A DNA stretch of 7,118 nucleotides from Pseudomonadota bacterium (lineage in GTDB: Bacteria; Pseudomonadota; Gammaproteobacteria; Xanthomonadales; Xanthomonadaceae): the NCBI GenBank assembly GCA_023461075.1, contig JAEWNY010000030.1:1-7118 (forward strand), read 5' to 3'. Positions 1-5,503 of this stretch are shown in pieces. Every line of letters begins with the position of its first letter. Within the stretch, counting starts at the first letter, position 1. Position numbers and translations under genes: made by a program. The notes beneath the pieces are model-generated. The model saw only the letters and a program-made list of their open reading frames with translations. It was not told the DNA's origin and did no database searches.

Positions 1-433
1 TCGCCGCGCCCTCCTCGTCCGAGGTCAGCATCAGCGCGACCGTGCCGGCGTGATCCGGATCAGCGGCGACGAATTGCTCCAGCGCGATGACGAACGCCGC
101 CACGCTGCCCTTCATGTCGGCCGCGCCCCGCCCGTACAGCAATCCGTCGCGGATTTCGGGCACGAACGGATCGCTGCTCCACGCCTCGCGCGGCCCCGGC
201 GGCACCACGTCGGTATGGCCGAGCAGCAACAGCACCGGCCGGCCATCGCCATGCGCGGCCCAGAGGTTGTCGACCTCGCCGAAGCGCAGGTGTTCGATGG
301 CAAAGCCGGCGCGTTCAAGGCGCCCGGCGATCAGCGCCTGGCAGCCGGCATCCTCCGGCGTCACCGATGGCCGCACGATGAGTTCGCGGGTGAGTGCGAT
401 GACTTCATGCATCACGCTGTCGTCTGCCGCCAT
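1..433 (-). CDS. dapE: DapE, succinyl-diaminopimelate desuccinylase (N-terminal part, cut by window edge)
   Basis: This zinc-dependent M20-family amidohydrolase (EC 3.5.1.18) removes succinate from N-succinyl-LL-2,6-diaminopimelate in the cytoplasm, feeding LL-DAP to lysine and peptidoglycan synthesis. 144 codons are visible of a family norm near 375. Seen directly: the GHTDVVPPG motif with His73 (first zinc ligand) and Asp75, GRGAADMKG with the bridging Asp106, and TSDEEG with Glu140 (general base) and Glu141 (zinc ligand); assignments follow the known DapE/M20 pattern. The chosen ATG at 433 lies one base after the TGA of the upstream YffB-like gene, with no clear Shine-Dalgarno, so translation probably depends on coupling. 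An in-frame ATG at 412 (MHEVIALTREL) matches the start of E. coli DapE better in length and is a real alternative. The identification is secure; only the exact start is open. Confidence 0.95.
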   Translation of the reverse strand, partial: MAADDSVMHEVIALTRELIVRPSVTPEDAGCQALIAGRLERAGFAIEHLRFGEVDNLWAAHGDGRPVLLLLGHTDVVPPGPREAWSSDPFVPEIRDGLLYGRGAADMKGSVAAFVIALEQFVAADPDHAGTVALMLTSDEEGAA

Positions 434-434
434 T

Positions 435-791
435 TCAGGCAACACCGAACAGCTTCTTGAAGGCGTTGTCGCTGAAACCCTGCACGACGCGGCCATCGTC
501 CATCACCAGCAGCGGTCGCTTCACCAGCGCCGGGTGCTCGCGCAGCAGCAGCCTCCATTCCGCGTCCGAACCCGGGGACTTGCGATGTTCCGGCAACTGG
601 CGCCAAGTGGTGGATGACTTGTTGACCAGTGCATCCCAACCGCCGACCGCATCCTTCCACGCCACGAAGGTGTCGGGTGCGGGCAGCTCATCGCGCACAT
701 CGACGAAACGATGCTCGATGCCGAAGCGATCCAGCCATTTGCGCGCCTTTCGGCAGGTATCGCAATTTTTCAGTCCGTGGAGCGTGGTCAT
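435..791 (-). CDS. YffB/Spx-like ArsC-family thioredoxin-fold protein
   Basis: A 118-residue protein of the ArsC/Spx/YffB family, the same length as E. coli YffB and closely similar to it in pattern. The active-site loop GLKNCDTCRKAR carries Cys10 and Cys13 (a CxxC); E. coli YffB, as I recall it, has only the first cysteine. Other family marks are the STTWRQL block (residues 60-66), KRPLL with Arg92 and Pro93 (the cis-proline region) and the C-terminal GFSDNAFKKLFG. Family members are annotated as arsenate reductase-like, but for YffB a glutathione-dependent thiol reductase role is thought more likely, and no arsenic genes are nearby. The gene sits 59 bp after the metallophosphoesterase stop and one base before dapE, the same pairing as yffB-dapE in E. 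coli. The upstream Shine-Dalgarno is weak. The family call is firm; the substrate is unknown. Confidence 0.92.
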   Translation of the reverse strand: MTTLHGLKNCDTCRKARKWLDRFGIEHRFVDVRDELPAPDTFVAWKDAVGGWDALVNKSSTTWRQLPEHRKSPGSDAEWRLLLREHPALVKRPLLVMDDGRVVQGFSDNAFKKLFGVA

Positions 792-850
792 TTCGCGTCG
801 ATGTCGTGGGCAGGTATTCCCGATGCATCGACATCATGCCGCATGCCGCG

Positions 851-1984
851 TCAACCGCCCGTGCGCAGCGTGATCTCGGTGATTTCCGAAGGCCGTCCGA
901 TGCGCACCGCGAAACCCGGCCACAAGCCCGCGCCGTTGCCGACGTATAGCTTCATGCCATCGACGTCGTAAAGCCCGGACACGAATCCGTTGTTGAAGCG
1001 CGCCACCACGCGATCGAAGCCGATGATGTGGCCGCCATGCGTATGCCCGGACAGTTGCAGGTCGACACCCAGCGCGCGGTTGCGCGGCGCATTACCCGGA
1101 CGGTGGTCGAGCAGGATGACGCTGGCGTCCTTCGCCACCCCGGACAGCGCCACGACCGGGTCCGGGACAGGTTGACCGAAACCCTCGGCCTGCTGGTCGG
1201 TGACCCCGGCGACCACCAGACGTGCGCCATCGCGCTCGATCGTCTCGTGCCGATTGATCAGCATGTGCATGCCGAGCTGCTCGAACACCTGCATCCATTC
1301 CAGATAGCCGGAGTAGTACTCGTGGTTGCCGGGCACGGCGTACACGCCATCGCGCGCGGCGAGCCTGCCGAGCCGCGGATAGTCGGCCGCGCGGTCGGCG
1401 ACCGGGCCATCGACCAGGTCACCGGAGATCATGATCGCGTCAGGCTCGAGCGCATTGCTGCGCGCCACCACTGCTTCCGCCCACGGCCCCTGCAGCAGAC
1501 GGCTGAGGTGGATGTCGGTCAGATGCACGATGCGGTAGCCGTCGAAGGCCGCGGGCAGTCCCTGCATCGTTAGTTCGACCCGACGCACCTCCGGCACCTT
1601 GACCGCCTGCCACACGCCGAAGCCTGCGAGCAGCAATGCGATCGCCGCGAGCCCCATCGGGATGCGCGGGCTGCGCAACAGCCGACCCGATGTCGGCCTG
1701 GAGACCGGCCATGCCAGCAGGCCCAACAGATCCTTCACCAGCAGCAGCATCGCGAACAGCAGCACCGCGACGAAGCCGGTCATCATCACCACCAGGAGCG
1801 GCCGCGGGATTTCCAGCGAAGCCATGCTGCCCCAGAAACGGCCGAGCGCCGGGTAATGCAGGATGAAGGCGATGACCAAGGCCGACAGCGCCCAGGTTGC
1901 CACGCGCGCAAAGCCCAGCGGCACTACGCCACGCCAGACCACGTAAAGGCCGATGACGGCCATCAACAACAGGAAGATCGGCAA
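851..1984 (-). CDS. Membrane-anchored calcineurin-like metallophosphoesterase
   Basis: A two-metal phosphoesterase with an N-terminal membrane domain. With the chosen start it has 377 residues: hydrophobic segments at about 3-23, 27-43, 62-83 and 110-127, then the catalytic domain from about 145. The complete metallophosphoesterase motif set is visible: TDIH (Asp157, His159), GDLVDG (Asp189), GNHEYY (Asn220, His221), DHRP (His294) and GHTHGG (His314, His316). The arrangement resembles YkuE/YaeI-type enzymes; the substrate (phospholipid, nucleotide or other phosphodiester) cannot be read from the sequence. The start is uncertain. I prefer TTG at 1984, because GGAG lies 8 bases upstream, the first membrane segment begins there, and third-position G/C drops upstream. 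In-frame ATGs at 2134, 2086, 2077 and 1963 and a GTG at 1993 are alternatives; 2134 would add a hydrophilic 50-residue tail. The gene is probably co-transcribed with the YffB-like gene and dapE. Confidence 0.88.
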   Translation of the reverse strand: MPIFLLLMAVIGLYVVWRGVVPLGFARVATWALSALVIAFILHYPALGRFWGSMASLEIPRPLLVVMMTGFVAVLLFAMLLLVKDLLGLLAWPVSRPTSGRLLRSPRIPMGLAAIALLLAGFGVWQAVKVPEVRRVELTMQGLPAAFDGYRIVHLTDIHLSRLLQGPWAEAVVARSNALEPDAIMISGDLVDGPVADRAADYPRLGRLAARDGVYAVPGNHEYYSGYLEWMQVFEQLGMHMLINRHETIERDGARLVVAGVTDQQAEGFGQPVPDPVVALSGVAKDASVILLDHRPGNAPRNRALGVDLQLSGHTHGGHIIGFDRVVARFNNGFVSGLYDVDGMKLYVGNGAGLWPGFAVRIGRPSEITEITLRTGG

Positions 1985-1992
1985 AGGGAGCA

Positions 1993-1996
1993 CTCC
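1993..1996 (-). promoter_or_regulatory. Ribosome binding site supporting a TTG start
   Basis: GGAG on the minus strand ends 8 bases before the TTG at 1984-1982. None of the in-frame upstream ATGs (2134, 2086, 2077) has a well-spaced purine-rich site; the best is an AGG about 10 bases before 2077. This site is the main reason for the phosphoesterase start chosen here. It is short, so it is suggestive only. Confidence 0.45.
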
Positions 1997-2063
1997 GGCA
2001 GCGACAACCGCCGAGAACCGGCGAGTAGACTCCTGTTCATGGGGCCGGCGCGAGCCGATACCA

Positions 2064-2086
2064 ATGCGCGCGCCCATTGCGCGCAT
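2064..2086. repeat. Inverted repeat, 8-bp arms, 7-base spacer
   Basis: ATGCGCGC (2064-2071) and GCGCGCAT (2079-2086) are exact reverse complements around GCCCATT. In RNA from either strand this gives a strong GC-rich hairpin. It would lie in the 5' leader of the phosphoesterase mRNA if translation starts at 1984, and it covers the alternative ATGs at 2086 and 2077. No T-run follows on either side, so it does not look like a terminator. Function unknown; the alternating G/C content makes a chance match fairly easy. Confidence 0.5.
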
Positions 2087-2112
2087 GCCTGAACAGAAGC
2101 ACGGCGTTTCAA

Positions 2113-2126
2113 CGTCGATATCGACG
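2113..2126. promoter_or_regulatory. Perfect 14-bp palindrome, candidate operator
   Basis: CGTCGATATCGACG reads the same on both strands, with an AT-rich centre (GATATC) and no spacer. It lies 58 bases upstream of the ATG of the small secreted protein and 128 bases upstream of the preferred phosphoesterase start, in the space between divergent genes where a dimeric regulator would be expected to bind. No regulator gene is in the window and no known operator consensus is recognised, so the role is inferred from position and symmetry only. Confidence 0.4.
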
Positions 2127-2171
2127 CAGTTCATCCTTCGGCGCCTACGGTTCGCACATCGACCGAAGAAC

Positions 2172-2176
2172 GGAAG
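2172..2176 (+). promoter_or_regulatory. Ribosome binding site of the small secreted protein gene
   Basis: GGAAG with 8 bases to the ATG at 2185. It fixes the start directly before a signal peptide and argues against the in-frame upstream ATG at 2077, which would put 36 extra residues ahead of that signal. Confidence 0.65.
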
Positions 2177-2184
2177 AAATCCCC

Positions 2185-2538
2185 ATGCACATCCGATACC
2201 GCCACATCATCATCGCTGCGGCGCTTGGCATCGCAATGATCGGCAGCCAGGCGATGGCCCAGAGCACTCCGGCGGGCCAGGCGCGCAGCATCAAGCAGAA
2301 CATCAAGGCGGATTTCCGCAGCGTCACCAGCAATGTGAAACAGGATGTCCGCGATCTCAGGAACGGCAATTTGCGCGGCGCCCACGAGCGCCACAAGCGC
2401 GTGCTGAGGCGGGACCATGCCCGCCATCGTGCGGCGATCAAGCAATCTCACCAGCGGCGGATGACGGCGGCGCAGTGCCTGGCCAGGCACGGCAAGATGG
2501 ATTGCCAGCGACGCGGTTATCGCTACACGCGCGGCTGA
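2185..2538 (+). CDS. Small secreted, highly basic protein of unknown function
   Basis: 117 residues, family not recognised. Residues 1-25 form a clear Sec signal peptide: basic start (MHIRYRH), hydrophobic core (about 8-20), and an AMA-Q cleavage site between 25 and 26. The mature part of 92 residues is strikingly basic: by my count 18 Arg, 6 Lys and 6 His against 6 acidic residues. An Ala/Gln/Lys-rich first half looks helical (about 32-60); a His/Arg-rich middle follows (HERHKR, RRDHARHR, SHQRR, 67-92); two cysteines (98 and 107) near the C-terminus could form a disulfide in the periplasm. It is the only plus-strand gene here, diverges from the phosphoesterase and converges on the hydrolase gene, with its own terminator 28 bases after the stop. 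Signal peptide, ribosome site and terminator together support a real gene. Binding to nucleic acid, LPS, phosphate polymers or metal is possible but unproven. Confidence 0.78.
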   Translation: MHIRYRHIIIAAALGIAMIGSQAMAQSTPAGQARSIKQNIKADFRSVTSNVKQDVRDLRNGNLRGAHERHKRVLRRDHARHRAAIKQSHQRRMTAAQCLARHGKMDCQRRGYRYTRG

Positions 2539-2566
2539 CCCGCACAACCAAGTGTGGGCGAAAAGG

Positions 2567-2592
2567 AAACGGGCACCCGGGTGCCCGTTTTT
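2567..2592. terminator. Rho-independent terminator, probably working in both directions
   Basis: AAACGGGCACCC (2567-2578) is followed directly by its exact reverse complement (2579-2590), a 24-bp perfect palindrome that can fold as a 10-bp stem with a CCGG loop. On the plus strand it ends in five T (2588-2592), 28 bases after the small gene's stop. On the minus strand the hairpin runs into GTTTCCTTTTC, 41 bases after the hydrolase stop. It lies between two convergent genes, the expected place for a shared terminator. Confidence 0.82.
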
Positions 2593-2631
2593 CGTGCGCT
2601 GGCGGGGGTCTACTTCGTGGCCGCTGCCTTT

Positions 2632-4575
2632 TCAGCGCATCGGCAACACGCCCACTTCCAGCGCGCTGGGATGTCGGGCATCACGGTAGACGCGATGGGT
2701 GGCCTTGATGAAGTCGCCGTCCGTCGCCTTGTAGATGTTGGGCACGTACTTCTGCGGGTTGCGGTCGATGTACGGGAACCAGGTCGATTGCACCTGCACC
2801 ATGATCCGGTGGCCCTTCTTGAACGTGTGCAGGACGTCGTTGAGCGTGTAGTTCACCGCGGTCGGCTGGTTGGGCACGAACGGTTCGGGATGCTCGAAGC
2901 TGTTGCGGAAGCGCGCGCGCATCGGCTCGCCGCGCACCAGGGTCTGCTGGCCACCACGCGCCTTGCCGGCGGCGCGATCGGCCTCGTTGGTTATCGCATC
3001 GTCCGGGTTCACGTCGATCAGCTTGACGATGAAATCAGCGTCGCTGCCGGTGGTCGAAACCCACAGCTTCACCTTGATCGGTCCGGCCAGCGTCACGTCC
3101 TCGGCCAGCGGCGCGGTCTGGTAGACCAGCACATCGGGTCGCTGCGCCGCAAAGCGCTGGTCGGCGGCGATGTAATTGCTGCTCCAGCGAGTGGTGAATT
3201 CGGTGGTGTACGGCACCGGCTTGGCCGGATCGCTCAGGTATTCGTCAAACCCGCGCGCGGCGGTCGGCTTGGCATCGAAGGCAAGACCACCCGCCGGCTG
3301 GAAGTACAGCGTGCGCGTCTGCAAGCCTTTCGGCGGCCATTGGTCGAAGCGCTCCCACGCATTGCCGCCGGTGCGGAACATCCACGCTTCCGGCAAGTCG
3401 GCCTTGCCGTCGCCTTTCAGGTGCTGCCTGAAGAACGCGTACTCGACCGGCCGGTAATCCAGCGAGGTCTTGCGCCCGAATTCGGCATCGCCCACGGTCT
3501 CGCCATCGGTGCGCAGCCAGCCACCATGCGTCCACGGCCCCATCACCAAAGTGTTGGTGATGCCGGGGTTGTTCTTCTCGATCGCCTGGTAGATGTGCAG
3601 CGGCCCGTACAGGTCCTCGGTGTCGAACCAGCCGCCGACCACCAGCACGGCGGCGCGCACCTTGTGCAATTTCGATGGCAAGTCGCGCGACTGCCAGAAC
3701 GCATCGTAATTGGGATGGGCGACGACATCGTCCCAGAACGCGATCGGCGCGCGGAAACGCTTCGGTGCATTCGACAACGCGCCCAGGCGCAGGAAGTAAT
3801 CGTAGCCGTCCGGCGTGCCGTAGTCGTAGCGCGGCGGCGACTCGGCGCTCGGTTGCGGGCGCGGATGACCGAAGCCGAACGCATGGAAGAACGCATAGGC
3901 AAGACCCAGATTGAATGCGCCGTTGCGATGCATGTCATCGCCGAGGAACCAGTTGGCGATCGGCGCCTGCGGCGAAAGCGCGACCAGCGCAGGATGGGTA
4001 TCGATCGCCGACACGGCCGTGTAATAGCCCGGATAGGAGATGCCCCATTGTCCGACCCGGCCGTTGTTGCCGGGTAACTCCTTCACCATCCAATCGACCG
4101 TATCCCAGGCATCGGTGTTGTCGTTGATCGCGCCCTCGACCGGCCGCATGTTCACGAACTCGCCTTCGGAAAGGTATTTTCCGCGCACGTCCTGGCAGGC
4201 GAAGATGAAGCCGTCGCGTTCGTAGTCCGCGGTCTGGCCCAGCCGCTCGGCGAACTTGCCTTCGCCATAGGGCGCGCAGGAATACGGCGTGCGCTGCATC
4301 AGGATCGGATAGCGCCGCTCAGGCCCGGCATCCTTCGGGGTGTAGACGACGGTGTGCAGCTTGGTGCCATCGCGCATCGGAATGTCGTATTCGCGCTTGT
4401 CGTAGCGCGTGCGGATGTGATCGGCGCGGGCCTTGGCGGCTCCCGCCGGATTGGCCGGCGACTGTTGCGAGGCAGGCGCGATGGCAGGCGTGGCCGGCCG
4501 AGTCGCCTGCGACGTGCAGCCGGCCAAGCCGATCGAGATCGCCGAGACCAGGCAGAGGACGATGGGATGGCGCAT
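2632..4575 (-). CDS. Secreted lipoprotein hydrolase, CocE/X-Pro dipeptidyl-peptidase (S15) family; probable alpha-amino acid ester hydrolase
   Basis: 647 residues. Residues 1-20 are a lipoprotein signal ending in the lipobox LAGC (Cys20, Thr at +2, so outer-membrane sorting is likely), then a Pro/Ala-rich linker to about 50. The alpha/beta-hydrolase domain shows GISYPG (nucleophile Ser180, next to Tyr181), GGWFDTED (Asp318) and GPWTHGG (His350); a beta-sandwich C-terminal domain follows from about 400. Spacing matches the known Xanthomonas citri enzyme (Ser174/Asp307/His340, 637 residues). Its carboxylate cluster, which binds the substrate ammonium group (Asp208, Glu309, Asp310), also has counterparts: Asp214, Glu320, Asp321. 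Such enzymes hydrolyse, or transfer the acyl group of, alpha-amino acid esters and amides, including ampicillin-type beta-lactams. The start has AGGAG 7 bases upstream and sits on the signal peptide; an in-frame ATG at 4644 is less likely. A dipeptidyl-peptidase or plain esterase remains possible. Confidence 0.88.
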   Translation of the reverse strand: MRHPIVLCLVSAISIGLAGCTSQATRPATPAIAPASQQSPANPAGAAKARADHIRTRYDKREYDIPMRDGTKLHTVVYTPKDAGPERRYPILMQRTPYSCAPYGEGKFAERLGQTADYERDGFIFACQDVRGKYLSEGEFVNMRPVEGAINDNTDAWDTVDWMVKELPGNNGRVGQWGISYPGYYTAVSAIDTHPALVALSPQAPIANWFLGDDMHRNGAFNLGLAYAFFHAFGFGHPRPQPSAESPPRYDYGTPDGYDYFLRLGALSNAPKRFRAPIAFWDDVVAHPNYDAFWQSRDLPSKLHKVRAAVLVVGGWFDTEDLYGPLHIYQAIEKNNPGITNTLVMGPWTHGGWLRTDGETVGDAEFGRKTSLDYRPVEYAFFRQHLKGDGKADLPEAWMFRTGGNAWERFDQWPPKGLQTRTLYFQPAGGLAFDAKPTAARGFDEYLSDPAKPVPYTTEFTTRWSSNYIAADQRFAAQRPDVLVYQTAPLAEDVTLAGPIKVKLWVSTTGSDADFIVKLIDVNPDDAITNEADRAAGKARGGQQTLVRGEPMRARFRNSFEHPEPFVPNQPTAVNYTLNDVLHTFKKGHRIMVQVQSTWFPYIDRNPQKYVPNIYKATDGDFIKATHRVYRDARHPSALEVGVLPMR

Positions 4576-4582
4576 CGGGACA

Positions 4583-4587
4583 CTCCT
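4583..4587 (-). promoter_or_regulatory. Strong ribosome binding site of the lipoprotein hydrolase gene
   Basis: AGGAG on the minus strand (within ACGAGGAGTG) ends 7 bases before the ATG at 4575. It settles the start at the signal peptide. The 85 bases between the dapD stop and this ATG contain no clear terminator or promoter, so read-through from glnD-dapD is possible. Confidence 0.8.
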
Positions 4588-4660
4588 CGTGGAATCCCGC
4601 ATTGTTCGCAGGCTGCGGCGGCATCGCCCCCTGCCAAAGGTCATGCCCGGTGCTGCGGCT

Positions 4661-5503
4661 TCAGCTGGCCAGCCCGCGTAGCAGCTCGTTGACCGAGGTC
4701 TTGGCCCGGGTCTTCTCGTCCACCTGCTTGACGATCACCGCGCAGTAAAGCGAATGCGAGCCATCGGCCGCCGGCAGCGAACCTGATACCACCACGCTGC
4801 CCGGGGGCACCGCGCCGTAGCTGATTTCGCGCGTCTCGCGATGGTAGATGCGGGTCGATTGGCCGATGAACACGCCCATGCCGATCACGCTGTGGTGGCC
4901 GACGATGACGCCTTCGACCACTTCCGAGCGCGCGCCGATGAAGCAATGGTCCTCGATGATCGTCGGCGATGCCTGCAGCGGCTCCAGCACGCCGCCGATG
5001 CCCGCACCTCCGCTGATGTGGCAATGCTTGCCGACCTGCGCGCACGAACCGACCGTGGCCCAGGTATCGACCATCGTGCCTTCTCCGACGTAGGCACCGA
5101 TGTTGACGAAGCTCGGCATCAGCACCACGTCGCGACCGATGTGGCAACCGCGCCGCGCCACCGTGCCCGGCACCACGCGCACGCCTTCGCGCTTGAACGC
5201 CTCGGCGTCGTAGCCGTCGAAACGCAGCGGCACCTTGTCCCAATACGGCGCTGGCGCGCCTTCCATCACCTGCATGTCGTGGGTGCGGAAGAACAGCAAC
5301 ACGGCTTTCTTCAGCCATGGGTTGACCGTCCAGGCGCCGCTGCCATCGGGCTCGGCGACGCGCGCCCGACCGGACTCCAGCAAGGCGATGGCGGCTTCGA
5401 TGTCGGGCTGCAATGCGGCCAGTCCCGCGGCATCCAGTTCGGCTCGGCGTTCGAAGGCGGCTTCGATGCGATCGCGCAGTTCGGCGTGGGCGCCAATGTT
5501 CAT
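4661..5503 (-). CDS. dapD: DapD, 2,3,4,5-tetrahydropyridine-2,6-dicarboxylate N-succinyltransferase
   Basis: Cytoplasmic trimeric enzyme (EC 2.3.1.117) that transfers succinyl from succinyl-CoA to tetrahydrodipicolinate, opening the succinylase branch of diaminopimelate/lysine synthesis; DapE at the left edge removes the same group two steps later. 280 residues against 274 in E. coli. The N-terminal helical domain spans about 1-105, then a left-handed beta-helix of hexapeptide repeats to about 240. GTMVDTWATVGSCAQ and GARSEVVEGVIVG are nearly identical to E. coli. Asp146 and Glu194 are 48 apart, as are the catalytic Asp141 and Glu189 described for the mycobacterial enzyme. The C-terminal VVSGSLP and SLYCAVIVKQVDEKTR blocks bind succinyl-CoA in the family. 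The ATG overlaps the glnD TGA (ATGA), with GGAG 10 bases upstream inside glnD, indicating translational coupling. Confidence 0.98.
   Translation of the reverse strand: MNIGAHAELRDRIEAAFERRAELDAAGLAALQPDIEAAIALLESGRARVAEPDGSGAWTVNPWLKKAVLLFFRTHDMQVMEGAPAPYWDKVPLRFDGYDAEAFKREGVRVVPGTVARRGCHIGRDVVLMPSFVNIGAYVGEGTMVDTWATVGSCAQVGKHCHISGGAGIGGVLEPLQASPTIIEDHCFIGARSEVVEGVIVGHHSVIGMGVFIGQSTRIYHRETREISYGAVPPGSVVVSGSLPAADGSHSLYCAVIVKQVDEKTRAKTSVNELLRGLAS

Larger units (their letters stand above)
1985..2184. other. Divergent intergenic region with two inverted repeats
   Basis: About 200 bases between the divergent phosphoesterase (minus) and small basic protein (plus) genes; part of it is coding only if the phosphoesterase starts further upstream. 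It holds the 8-bp inverted repeat at 2064-2086 and the perfect palindrome at 2113-2126, described separately. Promoters for both genes should lie here, but I could not pick out a convincing -35/-10 pair on either strand. No small RNA or extra gene can be supported. Confidence 0.5.

Noticed and set aside
435..791. Annotation as a true arsenate reductase of an arsenic-resistance operon
   Set aside because: No arsR, arsB or acr3 nearby; sequence and neighbour (dapE) match the YffB group, for which arsenate is not an established substrate.
1028..1573. Plus-strand open frame of 181 codons opposite the metallophosphoesterase
   Set aside because: Antisense to the metal-binding motifs of a certain gene; no motif or start signal of its own.
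2077..2184. In-frame upstream extension of the small secreted protein from an ATG at 2077
   Set aside because: It would put 36 Arg/Ser-rich residues before a good signal peptide, has no ribosome site, and covers the intergenic palindrome; ATG 2185 has a proper site.
2554..4077. Plus-strand open frame of 507 codons opposite the lipoprotein hydrolase gene
   Set aside because: Arg/Val/Ala-rich composition with no domain, signal or ribosome site; it is the mirror of a highly G/C-biased real gene with complete active-site motifs, and it overlaps the terminator.
4576..4660. Possible terminator between dapD and the lipoprotein hydrolase gene
   Set aside because: Only short, weak inverted matches (about 4 bp) and no T-run; read-through or an unseen promoter is equally possible.
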